A stretch of 64,000 bases of DNA from Plectrocnemia conspersa (lineage: Eukaryota; Arthropoda; Insecta; Trichoptera; Polycentropodidae), in NCBI GenBank assembly GCA_009617715.1, contig VTFK01000288.1, positions 248,001 to 312,000 of the forward strand. Reading direction: 5' to 3'. This document shows, one piece after another, positions 48,081 to 60,930 of the stretch (position 1 is the stretch's first letter; each line of letters starts with the position of its first letter). The notes below the pieces were generated by a model. That model saw nothing but the letters and a program-made list of their open reading frames with translations. It ran no database searches and was not told the origin of the DNA. The translations under genes and the position numbers were made by a program.

Positions 48081-50293
48081 ATTATTATTTATGTCATAAT
48101 TTATGATTATAACTTAATTTATGCTATCAAGTTGTGACGTATCACTGTAAATTTATTTTAAACTGTCTTTGTGGATATCTGGTTTATTATCGCCAAATAT
48201 ACATAATTAGGTCGAATATCATGCGCCTTGCTTTTGGTTGAAAATATTTAGACTGAATTTTTTTTATATTTATTACTAAATGTAATGTACTCATACTGAA
48301 AAGACACTAGTGTTACATGTCATGCTCTAAAAATGTAAAAAAAAAAACAGTTTCACATATAAATTAATAAAATATTAACTGCAGTTTCTCTTATTTGTAT
48401 ACACTGTTTAAAGTCGATAGAGTAGTAGTATTGAATTAAAATCGATGGTTAATTACTCGGTTTATACATGTAATTTAAACAGATATTTAGGAATTTCATT
48501 TTAAAGGGTCGATCCTTAGTAAGTCGTATGTATTTTTGTAACATGATGTTTTTAATTTCATGAGAAATGACATTTTTCATTTTCACTTTTGAGAAATTTT
48601 GATTAATAAAAAAATATATGAAATATATAGTATGCAAATATAATAATTCGGTTTATTTTTGAAGATATTTTAATATTAATAATATACAAAAATCTAGATG
48701 ATCGTTGAAGATAAGAAATGATAATTGCCAGAATGGATCAAACTACTATGATTTATTACAAGGCGTTGAATTACGAATGAATTTCAGGCTCCCCTATTTT
48801 TTACCCGAATCGTAGGGAAAATTGTCAATAACGGTTATTGTTACTTTAATTTTTTATATTATAAACTACATTAAAAAATCAAGATGTTTTATTGTTAAGT
48901 TCATCGACAGGCAAATTTTATGATGTAACTCTGTGCTCCCATACATTTTTGCAATATGCCGATTATCACGCGGAGCGGTTTTTTATTATATAATTATTAA
49001 TGTTGTTCTTAGATTGCCAAAGCAAAGATAAGACCGATTAGTTGTTGATGAAATTGCCATTTAAATACTATCTATCTGATCTCTATTAAAATCTTGCAAT
49101 AAAGTATGCATATTTTTTCTTTAACATCTGGCCCAGACCCACTCTTTTTATGCAGCGGTTGTAATTTTTTTCAAAATATTCGAAATTTTGTTTTTTTAAT
49201 TAAACTTTTAGAGAAATTAGCAAATTTATTAAGTATTAAAAAAATTACATTTTTTTAGGAAATTTTCAAAAGATAACCCTTAAATGAAAGTAGAACATAT
49301 TTAAGTACTTTTGAATATTGTTGGCGATTAACAATCTAGCTATAGATCAGGTATGGTTGTTTCATAAAGCAATTGATTTAAATAACTTGGGAATATAAAG
49401 TTATTCGCTTTCATTAATATTTTGTTTTAAAAACACATGCTTCTCAAAAGCTTCTGTTAATGTGGAAAATAGTCAATAGTGTTTTGCAACAACCAAAATG
49501 TTAAAAAAAAATAATAACATTGGTAACTACTAACAATAATTGTATTAATTTAAGAAAATCAAGTTTAGCCAAAGTCCACAGCTCCACAAAATTCACTCAG
49601 AAATATGAGCCAATTCTGGAATTTCGGCAATTACGAAATGTTTAATTTTTTCTACAATCACTGTTATTATTAACATAAAGAAAATAATATGAATTTCGTG
49701 AAAAAAAAAAACGACACAATCAAGGAAAATAACTAACTATGTTGTGATACACAAAGTCTTTTCGAATTTTTAAAAAACAGGCAAATCAGTATTCGAATAT
49801 TTGATTAATCAGATTGGAGTCTCAAAGTAATTAATAGATAAATATATTTTACCGAATATCCAATGTCAATAAAATCTACGTAAAAATATGCTAATTTTAA
49901 TGTAATTATTATTAAATATAAAAAATAGCACTATACTAAAATTTACTGTCAAAAACTAGTAATTGCAATTGACTCTTCACGCCACTAAGTCACTAGTTTT
50001 GTATTAAAAATTTCAATTTAAAGTTATAAACATATAAACGTCAATGCACATGAAAAACAATAATAAATAAATATTTTATTAAATGTTTTAAAAAGCAATT
50101 AATTTGGAAAAAAAATATAAAGATAAAAATAACAATACACAAAAGTAAAACTTTTTTAAAAAAAAAATTATGGTTCATATACAATATTTGTAGCAGAAAT
50201 CTTGTTTATTATAAGACATTTATTAAGAAACATCGTAATATTTTAATTTTCTATTTACAAAAACGCAAAGTTATATTACTAAAATTGACCCAC
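48081..50293. other. AT-rich non-coding stretch
   Basis: No gene or repeat is recognised. Confidence 0.5.
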
Positions 50294-50364
50294 CAACAAA
50301 GCCATAAAAAATATTGCACTTTTATTAGCATAGATTATAAAAAAATACTTTTATGGCTTCGTTG
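50294..50364. repeat. stem-loop with 16-bp arms
   Basis: CAACAAAGCCATAAAA (50294-50309) pairs with TTTTATGGCTTCGTTG (50349-50364) with one mismatch around a loop of about 39 nt. It lies about 70 bp left of the SINE. Confidence 0.65.
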
Positions 50365-50435
50365 ATAAGCTAGTATTTGTTTTATTTTTGCATTTTTTTA
50401 TTTACATTGCATCATAAAGAAGGAAGAAAAATATT

Positions 50436-50680
50436 GAGGTCAGAATAGCGTAGTCCGTGTGGTCTTGCCTAGTAATCCAGAGGTCACTGGTTCGATCCAC
50501 AGCACCAGATTCAAATTTTTATTTATTAAAAACGGGGCGCAGCTACATAGTGACATATATTGATTATAAATTATAATATAAACATATATTATGTTGTCTC
50601 AGCATTTTGGAACTGAAAAAGTAGCTATAAAAAATATATATAATATAATAAAATAAATAAAGCTTTTATATAATACGATA
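50436..50680 (+). mobile_element. tRNA-derived SINE, copy 1
   Basis: The head has an A-box-like TAGCGTAGTCCG at 50446-50457 and a perfect B box GGTTCGATCC at 50489-50498, 43 bp apart, as in tRNA-derived RNA polymerase III promoters. The body contains CTACATAGTGACATATATT, which matches CTACAGTGACATCTATT in the second copy, and an AATAAATAAAG-type tail. No cloverleaf with proper stems forms, so a functional tRNA gene is unlikely. Boundaries are approximate. Confidence 0.75.
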
Positions 50681-53600
50681 TTATTTTTTGTGTTCCATAA
50701 AAATAATAATAAATAATAATGATAACAGATATATTGCATTTAAGTAAAACAAGAAAATATTAGATAGGATAAAAATTAAAATAGCATTGAATTTCCGAGT
50801 AAAAATTAGCATTTTATGTTTTTTTAACTTCCTCTCTTTACTACAAATATAAACTATATTTGTTCACATTTTAAGAAGAACTGTATTTAAGTTAGTAAAA
50901 CATATTTAGTTTAATACTATTCATATTTCCGAAGCACATTCATTAGCTCCTTTCAAGGATTACTTTGAAACGTGTGTTCAAGTTATATAAGAAAATCAAT
51001 AAACGAGTATCATTTCAATTACCATCAAGCATTGTGAGTCACGTGTTTTCCGCATTAACCTTTCTATTACACATTAGATAATAATATATAATAATTATTA
51101 AACCCTGCATAGTATTAAACTCGCAAATTTTCCCAATTGTTATAAAATATGCTGTACGTAAAATAAACGTATTAGGGTAATAAAATTTAACGAGATTTAC
51201 TGGTCGGCAATTTCGCGTCGTTCAATGCAATATCATACAGCTCCTTTCATAAAATACACATTATTAATGCATATCTAGCATACACCCAAAGAAGAAAATA
51301 CGTAATGTTGAATTCCCGTCCGGTTCACGGTCTCTCATCAAGATAAGCCCTTGGCATGATTATTATATGAGTGGTGGTGTTTCATACACAAACGCGAGGA
51401 TCAGATTTAAAGAAACCGGCAATAAAAGGTGTTTATTTTATCGTTATCTTCTCATGCGATCGAGTGATTACCACACAGCCAAGGAGAAAACGAAAGACTT
51501 CATTAAACCGCAAAATTAAATTTCTATTGTAATTTATTCACCGACTACAACGTTTTATGTGGTAACAATTCTTTTGTGTTGTGATGCCATTTACGATTTA
51601 TTTAATAGCTTTACGGTTCTATTTTATGACAGTTTTAAACAAATATGTTTAACTTTAAAATCAATAAACACTGTTCGAATTATTCAGTACGCTGAAAAAT
51701 ATAGATTCTATTAAAAGATTTCTAATGACATATAGTCTAAACCTTCTTAGAGTAATATATAATTTAATTAAAAAAGCTGTCAAGATCACCTTTGTATTTT
51801 ATTTTTTTAAAATATACATGTTAGTTTTTAAAAATTTAAATTAAGGTATTTCTTAAAAGCACTTAGGACCTGCCATGTTTTTTAATAAGATTATTAAATT
51901 AATTTTATTAATGTATAAGGGAGACTTTTTAATCCTCAGATCATTTTAAATTCAGAGCGGTTTATTAAAATAGATATTTGATATTATTTTATGTATGTAT
52001 CATCGTCTTGCGTTATCTTCTAAATGGGAAAAGTTTAACTATAATATAATATATGCATTCTAACTCCCGAGCAACGCCTGGTACGATAACGTAGAATGTA
52101 TTAGGATAATATAATTTAATTAATCCCAAATGCAATATTTTCATAGAAAATGATCTACAGACAATCACAGTCGAATAGTTATAATATAAAGGGTGAAACA
52201 TATAACATAAGTTCCATATTAGAGTTGATATATGGCCCCTTTGTTGTACAAATAAGGGAGCATCCCTTACCTTTTTTAAATCAATACAAGTGTATATGTT
52301 TACATTTTTTATTATGTATAATAAGTAACTGATGGATATGAAGAATCTGAACGATACATGAGTATTGCTTTATTGCGTGTTACCAAAGAATATAATCAGT
52401 TAATTTATTTATGTATATGTTATGCGAAAAATATGCTAAGTCACAGTTGAAAATATATGGTTAAGTTACACGAAAAGTTTTATTTTGATTTTAAAATATC
52501 ATTGTTACGCCCCTGTCTTAATATTATATTAAAAATGTTTTTATTTATACTGTTAAATTGTTTATATATGAATAAAACGGTATTAAACTTCGTAGCACGA
52601 ACGCAATTAAACATTCAATGGCAATTTATTTCGCAAAGGGGTATTATTAATCATGCGTTTTATTGTGCTTGCCATTCTGAATTAATCATAACTTTGCGTC
52701 ATTTTGTTCGAAATTAAAGCATACACTCTCAGCCTGTGTATCGTATATTGTACACGTGATGTACACACACGTACATTATGTATTCAATTGAGAAATTTAA
52801 TAATATAAAATATGTTAAATAAATTTACGCGCCGCCTATGAGAGTAGCACAAATACATACACAAGCGCCAATACAAACGCGCTGATTTAATGGCTAAAAA
52901 CAGGGTTGGCAAAAGAAGGATAATTAATATTATTATTTTTATATAATTACAGTCTAAAAATAATGCTGATCAATGCTGATGAGCTCACTAAGCAAGAGCA
53001 TAAAATATGTATAACAATTGTATTGGGGAAATGAGAGGATCTATTTTCCAACTCTCTTAACGTCAAAGGTTTTACGAATCTGACAACAATTAAATTTGTA
53101 GGCAGGTAATAAAATCTGCTTGAAAAAACAGTAGTTTCGCTGGTCTTTCTATATATTTTCAAATCAGTTGATGATTTTAATAGAGCACATTATATTTTAA
53201 TTTGTGCATCAATTCAGTTTTAGCGCTAAAAAAATGGTATTGCAATTTTATAACTGTGAGATTTTAGGATTGCGTTTAAAAATATAAATAAAACACTATA
53301 TACTAAATAAATAGGTTGAAAATAAGTACATAATATTATTAGATTATGATTTTTTAAATCTAAGCAGTTTTATTTTAAATAATATACGCAAAGTTTAGAC
53401 ATTAATTAAAAGCAATAATAAGCTCTCATTTTTATTTATTAATTTTCGTTCATTTTAATCATTATAAATTAAAAATCATATAAATATGACTAATAACATA
53501 ACTTAAATTTTTAAGGCAGTTATAATTGTGTTTTACAGTTTATTTATTATCGGCGGTCTCGCAAGTCACAAGTGCAGGTGTATCAAGCATTTAAAAATTG

Positions 53601-54043
53601 TACACAGACTAACTCAGTTGATCTTAATAAAAAAATTAATCAAGCAAAAGATTATGTTTAATAATCCAGAGATTTATATATATCGTATATGACTTTATAA
53701 TTGGATTACATATCTATCCTTAGCTCTTTTGGTGCTAAGCAACGATACATCGTTTTTCGTGATACCATCGAATAAATGCTCGTAAAAAGTAAACTTGTTA
53801 TTTTGTTAGTGTATCAATGAAATAAAACTGTTTATATTTATTTATTGTCGTATAGCATAAACTAGTGAATATGTGAAAAATAATATTTTTAAAATTCTAA
53901 TAAAAGGTTAATATTCTTTCAGAAAATCTATGTATGTGTATAAAACAATCCATTAGCTTTAATGACTCGTTTGATTAACCTTGTACAACTTAATAGCCAC
54001 ACAAAAAATACTTGGTGTTTCAGTTTTAAAATTCATAGTACAT
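50681..54043. other. AT-rich non-coding stretch
   Basis: No gene is supported; the open frames at 52150, 52457 and 52947 (60-86 codons) lack domains. Slightly richer segments occur at 51290-51490. Confidence 0.5.
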
Positions 54044-54375
54044 AGGACGGAATAGCGTAATCCGTAAAATCTTAGACTAATAACACTGAAGTTGCGGGTT
54101 CGAGCCCCGGCAGCATTGACACTCTAATTTTAATTTATGAAAATAAATGCGCTATTATTAAATAAAAAACCGGCCCTAGCTACAGTGACATCTATTAGTT
54201 ATAAATTATATTACACATCATAATTTATAATTATTCATATATGTCACCGATTCCCAAGCTTTTAGTCTGGTGGTTTTTGAGCGGTAACGCCGTACATGTA
54301 CGGCGGTCGATCTTTCACTGCTTTAAAGTACCTTAGAAAAATAAATAATAAATAAAGAGCCTTATATGTATATAA
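54044..54375 (+). mobile_element. tRNA-derived SINE, copy 2
   Basis: The head GGACGGAATAGCGTAATCCG includes an A-box-like element at 54053-54064; the B box GGTTCGAGCC is at 54097-54106, 44 bp away, nearly the same spacing as in copy 1. The body shares CTACAGTGACATCTATT and TATAAATTATA with copy 1, and the 3' part ends in an AATAAATAATAAATAAAGAG tail. It is longer than copy 1, having an extra GC-richer segment with the palindrome at 54288-54305. Confidence 0.75.
54288..54305. repeat. perfect 18-bp palindrome
   Basis: CGCCGTACATGTACGGCG lies within the 3' part of SINE copy 2. Confidence 0.85.
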
Positions 54376-55229
54376 TATTTTTTAAATATGATTTAATGTA
54401 AATGATTTTCATATAAATAAATAAACATTTTATTTTAATTGTATAAAAAATATTAAGAGCTTCTATAAAAAATCACAAAAACCGAATAATATTAAATAAA
54501 TTAACGAAATATAATGATAAAATAGTGTATTAATACATATTAAAACAGTGAAAATCGCTCATTTTTTCGATAATTTATACTAAATGCAATATAAAATAAT
54601 AATATATAAATTAAAACATAAATAAATACGGAAATATATGTAAAATTAGCTCACTCCCAGATGTATACAAACAAATATATATAAACTAACTCACTACTCA
54701 TAGGGTTAATACTTATTTATTTAATAAGTATTTATTATCTGATTGACTTACTCAGTTCGTACAGATCTACCCTATTGTAACGCATTGGGAAAACGAAATC
54801 AGATTACAGCGTAAGAGTTATTAAAAAAAATATAAAATAATTTAAATTACAGTTTTCACTTTGGTATTCAAATTATATCAAAAAAATATTAATTGAATGT
54901 ACAAAAATCAATACAAAAAAATCGGCTTAGTATTTATTTATTTATTATAATGCGTTAAAATAAAGTAAGCACAATCAACTACTACTAAGTAAGCAGTAAT
55001 ACACCTAACTAAAATCAAAAAATATGTGATACATACTTTAATACTTTTTCAATAATATTACAGCTAATAATAAATATTTTTTTTGTACACGATTAAGCTC
55101 GATTTGATTTTAATTATTTAATACGATTTTAATTTGACAAAATAGAAAAATCTAAGAAAACCTTATTTATAATGATTGACCAGAATTATAATTATTTAAC
55201 AACCACTTATTTCGATATCTTGGTTGAGA
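54376..55229. other. AT-rich non-coding stretch
   Basis: AT-rich sequence without visible features. Confidence 0.5.
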
Positions 55230-55315
55230 TATAAAGTGAAAAATATTAAGGTTCTTATGGGATTCGAACCTAGATTTTTAAGGTCTTAATAATCATACAC
55301 AATCAAATACAGTTT
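55230..55315 (-). mobile_element. possible tRNA-derived SINE head, minus strand
   Basis: On the minus strand a perfect B box GGTTCGAATCC is preceded by a tRNA-like stretch (TGATTATTAAGACC...AAATCTA) that can be aligned with the heads of the two SINEs. The A box is poor and the conserved body is missing, so this is a decayed or unrelated tRNA-like sequence. Confidence 0.35.
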
Positions 55316-55689
55316 TTTATAAAATTATTTTTTATCTTATAAATAATATTTCATTGCGACTAACAATTTTTAGGCACAAAAATTATATTTTTATGTAAAA
55401 TTATGCAGCTTTTATTTATATTATCTACAAAATATATAGCTTAGTTTACTACCGTAATACTAGTTTTCTTTTCTGCGCTTCAATAATCTGAATAATAATA
55501 ATATTTATCTATGAATGAGTAAAAAAATCATTCTTATTTACATTTAAGAAAATTAATATTCTAAAGCATGCCAAATATTTTTCTACGTTCAATTTTTGCC
55601 ATCCCTTTTTTATTATAAAAGCTGATTTCATTTTTTAGACTAAGATGTCTAGAATTAATACATTAAAGCAATTTGAAAAAATAAAAAAT
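55316..55689. other. AT-rich non-coding stretch
   Basis: AT-rich sequence without visible features. Confidence 0.5.
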
Positions 55690-56000
55690 ATATAAATGGA
55701 AAAGTCTCGGTAGAATCCCTGGAAAAAGAGGGGCTGAACTCGCCTCCTCCTCGCGCAACCCCCTCGCGGAGTTTCTCTCCCTATCTGAACAAGCTTGCGA
55801 GAATTGTTTACTTTTGTAGTTATTACTTAGTCAAATGAATGTTTGTTTTCGTTTTATTGTTTCGTTACAATTTATAATATTTAGAATACATTCAGTGCCA
55901 GCACAGGGGGCCGAGGGAGAATCAAATTCGGTGGCGGGGGTCGGAAAATCGTGTATCCATGTGACGTTTTTCTTTGACAATTTAAGCTGCGGGTTAACGT
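55690..56000. other. GC-elevated unique stretch
   Basis: Two GC-rich parts (about 55700-55800 with CGCCTCCTCCTCGCGC, and about 55890-55960 with GCACAGGGGGCCGAGGGAG and GGTGGCGGGGGTCGG) flank an AT-rich middle. No coding frame or terminal repeat is seen. Regulatory DNA is a possibility. Confidence 0.3.
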
Positions 56001-58084
56001 AAACAAGTGCGATTACACAAGAGCATAAATAAAGGTAAACCTATTTGTATCGGCAACTATGTTATGCGCAGACTGATTTAAAACACATTAAATATATTAT
56101 AAGAACAATACGAGGCTCTTTAATTAAATTGTATATCGGGTTAGTGCAATGAAATATATGTTAAAAAATGTAATACAAAGTTATGATTTTAATAAATTTA
56201 CTCGTGCATCTGCTTTTGTGTAAGATAAGTCAAGAAGGAAGATGGAGAAAAGTGCAATCGTAAGATATAAAACTAGATGTACACTTGCATTTGAATTCAA
56301 CGACGTATATCCGAACAGACATCCAACTTATCACAAAACTGTCTGAAAAGTAACTTATGTAACATCCGACAAACCGTACATACCTCAGTATGTACTCACT
56401 ACATATTTTACCGGCGCATAATCCGTCGATGCTAATATTGAAATATGATACCCCTATACATACATATATTTATATGTATGTGTACAACGCAAGATGTACT
56501 AGGTACTACAACATGGCCGACGCTAATGCGTATTGACACATTTCATCCAGGATTATATTATATTTGACATGAAAATAATGAATGTAATAAATAAATGGTT
56601 GTGTGAACGAAACGCGACAAGATATTATAGTTTCGATTCCAAAATACGTTTGTAATACAAACATTAATGATATTACATAATACAATTTATAAACATTTTA
56701 TATTGCATGTACTGTCACATTTATTCTCTGTCCAATTTATATAAATGGTTTAAATTTATAACCAACCCATGCATGATTTACAGTGGCGTAACTTAATTCT
56801 GTATTTCTAAATATAATTAAATAGCATGTATTTAATAATTCAAAGCCTTTAACATATATCTGATATAACTATCAAAGCATAGAAATTGAAACTAAACGAG
56901 TATATATTATAAATTAAACACAACAATAATTTTAATATTTTATATATATAATATAAATTATTATGTTTGTTCTAATTATTACCTTTAATAAGCATATTTC
57001 AGTAAATCAGTAAGGGTGTAAAAATAAAGTTTAAAATATTTTTAACATACATTTAAATTATTTATTTTATTATCACAAAAGGCAGATAAGAATTTAAAAT
57101 CATTTATGACTATAATACAATCGCATTGTTATGTTTCCTAGAAACGTCCCTCGTCGACCCGCATGAATAATGTTGACTTGACATATTAAAATTTAATGTA
57201 TTATTTATGAGCCTATTGTAGTGCTCTCTCAAAAAAATATAAAAATTAAAATATACTATTATTGCTCTAATAAACATAACTAGACGTAAACCAAATATAA
57301 AAGCGATAAATAATGCACCTAAAAATTAAATCATATATTATACATTACATAAAACATTTATAAAAAGATTGACAAATGCGCTGGCTCGGACACAATTTGT
57401 TTTGCTAATGAGACCGCTATATAGTTTACGTTGAACAGAGAGGATTGTTGATTTAATACATTGCAAAAATCTTTTGTTTTAGATAAACTAGCAATAGTGC
57501 CTGTAACAAAGGTAAAATGCACAATAAAGACCATAGAGATGAGTAAATATTGAAAGAGGTTGTTTGCATTCAGTTGAGGAAATTGGTGTATAAGAAGAGG
57601 GACATTTAGAGTTTTAGAATAAGTATTATACAGTGCAACAATTGAATAATAAAATAAAGTATAATTAGAGCAGTATATAAATATAATTATTATAACACAT
57701 GGATTAATATTAGTGGGTGTATTAAGTTAAATATTAGAGTGGATACAAAATATAAAAGGTAAAAATAGAAATCATTAATTGTAGTGAAAAATATATTTAT
57801 CAAGGAGTGCCTTAATGTTCCAAATTAGAACGAAGTATATATAAATTACTTCAGTGTTGTGTAGTTAATTATTGTTAGGTATTTTTTTTTGCGGATAAAA
57901 TAAATTTATACTTTGTAGTACAATCATACATTTAAAAGTAACTAAAGGTTAAACATGCAAAGGTCTAACGTGATATGAGATAAAAAATGCTGTATTTGCT
58001 AGAATAAGAAATGAGTTATTTATACGTATGTTTAACACAATAGTTAAATCTCATTTCTGTAAAATCGAAACATTTTTTTTAGTT
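56001..58084. other. AT-rich non-coding stretch
   Basis: No gene is visible. An imperfect palindrome TACATACATATATTTATATG and its continuation lies near 56457. Confidence 0.5.
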
Positions 58085-58841
58085 ATTCTGAAAGACGCGC
58101 ATAACTTAAAATGAAACATTCTATGCTCAATTTTCCACTTTGTAAATCGTATCGCTTTGTATGAACGGTATATAATAATACACGTAAACAAAAGAAGTAT
58201 ATTTATTTAAAATTAATAAAAATAAAAAGAGAGTTGGCACGAGCCTTCGCTAATGTATTCTTTTGTTGTCGACCGATAAAAAATAAGCGTTTAAATATAA
58301 AACAAGATGGCCGACATCGACATGACAACAGTTTTAATATTTTTTTATTATGCGACAATAATTTTCATTATTTTGTCATGTGTGTTGTTCGATTTGACTG
58401 AATATGAATAATCGAATTGCAAATTAACTAGGTATGTAATAACTACGAAAATGAAATATATACATAACGTGTGTGAGAATTATAAGAATACTTTGATTAA
58501 ACTAGGTAAACAATTTTGAATTACCGTCGACGAGTTTTATAGGCTGAAAAGTGAGTTTTTCCTTTTACAATACATAAAAATTATCATTGTTTTTGATTTA
58601 ATGCATATATTCATTAAATTTGACGAATTGAAAATAAACTAAATACCTTATATATCCTTAGTATGTATGAGGATTGAAATTTAATGTCCATCAGCCAACG
58701 GACAACTTATAAATGTGAAGTTTCTTAGATGTAGTCTAATAAACGACATTTTACAATGATTATAAATATGTGATTGCATACTTGAATAATCGATAGCCAA
58801 AATATCTGAGATTATTTTTAATTCTTAGTTTAAGATATTTA

Positions 58842-58957
58842 TCAATTTTTTTTCTGTGCAATTATTTCTCTTGCTGACAGTGACTTCAACTTTTTGTTTA
58901 TATGTACCAATTCTACGTTGTCGTCATTTAGGTCATTAAATTGTTTTATCATTGCTT
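58842..58957 (-). pseudogene. exon-like segment 3 of the block A gene fragment, copy 2
   Basis: After TTTTATTTTCAG the segment reads AAGCAATGATAAAACAATT and is open to a TGA at 58844-58842. The translation is short and rich in N, K, L and E, consistent with a helical or coiled-coil piece, ending SAREIIAQKKN. No family is recognised. It is probably part of a multi-exon gene fragment. Confidence 0.45.
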
Positions 58958-59076
58958 CTGAAAATAAAACAATAAGACCTTTATCAAGAGTTAAATATTA
59001 AACACATTATTATTACTAATATAATCCATAAATGAAATTTATATGACAACTAAAAAACAAAATGAACAGAAGTTAC

Positions 59077-59183
59077 CGTAGAAAATTAAACACATAGATT
59101 GGTATCACTTCTTAAACTAATAAGTTGTACGTCATAATTTAATTTTTTGCCATACGTAAATGTTATTAGATCTTTCGTTGCTT
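59077..59183 (-). pseudogene. exon-like segment 2 of the block A gene fragment, copy 2
   Basis: This 107-nt segment lies between TTAATTTTCAG and GTAACTTCTG, the same borders as copy 1. Joined in phase to segment 1 it would read KATKDLITFTYGKKLNYDVQ and onward to an in-frame TAA shortly before the donor. The stop means that either the model is off by a base or this is a pseudogene. Confidence 0.45.
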
Positions 59184-59406
59184 CTGAAAATTAACTCTAA
59201 GCGATACTAGTATATATAGTAGGTAAAATGTAACTTTTTGTTTTCACTAATATGAGATTTTTCATTATTACTACCATTGTAATATGTTTAATTAACTTTG
59301 GTATATATACCTTTAATTGCCAAATCACTGCTGTTTGTTTTTTAATATGTGATCCTGGAAACTCAATAGCATTTTTTTTTGAATAACCATATAACCAAAC
59401 ACTTAC

Positions 59407-59464
59407 TGGCACACTCATAATTTATATTGTCTACATTTCCAAGTGCTACAACATTTGAAATCAT
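59407..59464 (-). pseudogene. exon-like segment 1 of the block A gene fragment, copy 2
   Basis: A minus-strand ATG at 59464-59462 opens MISNVVALGNVDNINYECA, followed by a strong donor CCA-GTAAGT. The 5' untranslated stretch upstream (TTTTTCTTACAAAGTGTTA) is conserved with copy 1. It is the best candidate for a first coding exon. Confidence 0.45.
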
Positions 59465-59863
59465 CTTCATTAACACTTTGTAAGAAAAATGCTGTGAATA
59501 TAACATATTTTACTGTTTATTTAATTGTACTGAACTGCGCCCAACGACCGCTTGCCAGATGTAAGCAAATTTGAAAGTTAGGGGTAAATCCCAGTTTTGG
59601 GCGCGCTTGAGAACGAACTACGAAATTGATTTTATCGATTTAAATTTTAAAACACTTTTAAAATATGTATAAAAATCATGAAATTCTATAAAAAAAAATT
59701 TAACTTAAGAAAAATATATTTAGTATATACGGAATTTTGAATATAATATAAATAATTTGGATTTTTGGACAAAAATATTACTTTTAAATGATACAAAATA
59801 TTACGTTTTAATATTATATTTTATGTTGAAAACATTTTGGTATTTTTTTGTTTTATTAATATT

Positions 59864-60306
59864 TAGTAAGGTTGCAACCCAATTTTAAAACGTATTTCTT
59901 TGTAACGAATAGCAAAATAGAGAAATTCCCAGTATAACGAATCTTTAATTTGTCTCAGAAAATCTTTCATATAAAATGTTTTCATTGTAACGAAGATTGC
60001 TCTCAGTATAACGAAATATTTTGATCCGAATTTAAGAACGACGTTATAACTTGACACCATATTTTTTCAAATTTAGTTTCGCCGATCCTCAAACTTTTTT
60101 TATAAAACATTTTTTTAACAAATTTTATTGTGTTCATTACAGTATCCTTAAAAAATAAAGAAAATTGATCTGTCAATCATATAAAATGTTGTTTTGATGC
60201 TGTAGTAATATGGCAATTAAAAATAAAATATATCATCTTCATTACATTCAATGTAACGAATTTTTTTCTTCGGTACCGTGAGCTTTGCTTTACCGAGATT
60301 TTACTA
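59864..60306. mobile_element. pogo/Tigger-like relic with TAACGAA repeats
   Basis: The word TAACGAA, usually as GTATAACGAA or TGTAACGAA, occurs five times (near 59903, 59934, 59990, 60009 and 60253). The right edge reads TTTACCGAGATTTTACTA and the left edge TAGTAAGGTTGCAACCC, so TAGTAA begins both ends read inward. TATAACGAA words and an ACCGAG-TTTAC end are typical of Tigger/pogo non-autonomous elements with TA targets. The 65-codon minus frame 59863-60060 has no transposase motif. Confidence 0.45.
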
Positions 60307-60930
60307 TTTAATTTTATCATTAAATTTTACATAAAACTTTAAATAATATAAAATGTTTTCTTCTGGAAATATTTAGCTAAGTTGTAAGCTTATTTTCAAA
60401 TGAATTAAAAATTTTAAGTATTTTTTTATAGATTGAACCATTTTGATCATTGAAAATCCTAAATGTTAATGTCTTATTTAAACCATTAAAATTTAAAAAT
60501 AGATTTAAAAAAACAAAGCGAAAAAATAATAATATTTAAAACCCAAAAAGTTTAGGGTCCGGTATTCACGACAGTGAGGCACCGACAGATAGTTGATATA
60601 TAAATGTAACATGTTGTTACTGAAGTTGTTGTAACGATAAAAATTCTTCGAAATTACTAATTACGGGCGAAATTGAACTTGAATTTAGTAATAAAATATG
60701 ACTTTTAGACGGGCTAAAAATAATGTTAATTCACCCTAAATATTCTCAAACTTTAATGTAACTATTCAAATAATGAAAGTCCTATATATAAACTTTTAAA
60801 ATATTGTACTTGTACTTTTTTTATTATCCTGAATAGTTTTAAATATTTTTTCTTTTCTTGAGTCATTCTGTATATCGCCGAACATATAATAAAAATTTAT
60901 TCTTAATGAAAATCGTTATTATTTTATGTC
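60307..60930. other. AT-rich non-coding stretch
   Basis: AT-rich sequence without visible features. Confidence 0.5.

Larger units (their letters stand above)
58085..59690 (-). repeat. duplicated block A, copy 2 (about 1.6 kb)
   Basis: This copy is collinear with 14740-17015. It lacks about 470 bp present in copy 1, but its coding-like segments are less damaged. On the plus strand a short open frame begins CAAGATGGCCGACATCGACA, a YY1-like start context, where copy 1 has CAAGTTGGCCGAC; whether this is meaningful is unclear. Confidence 0.8.

Noticed and set aside
50436..50510. Functional tRNA gene
   Set aside because: A and B boxes are present but the acceptor and anticodon stems do not pair, and a second copy with the same non-tRNA body shows that it is a SINE.
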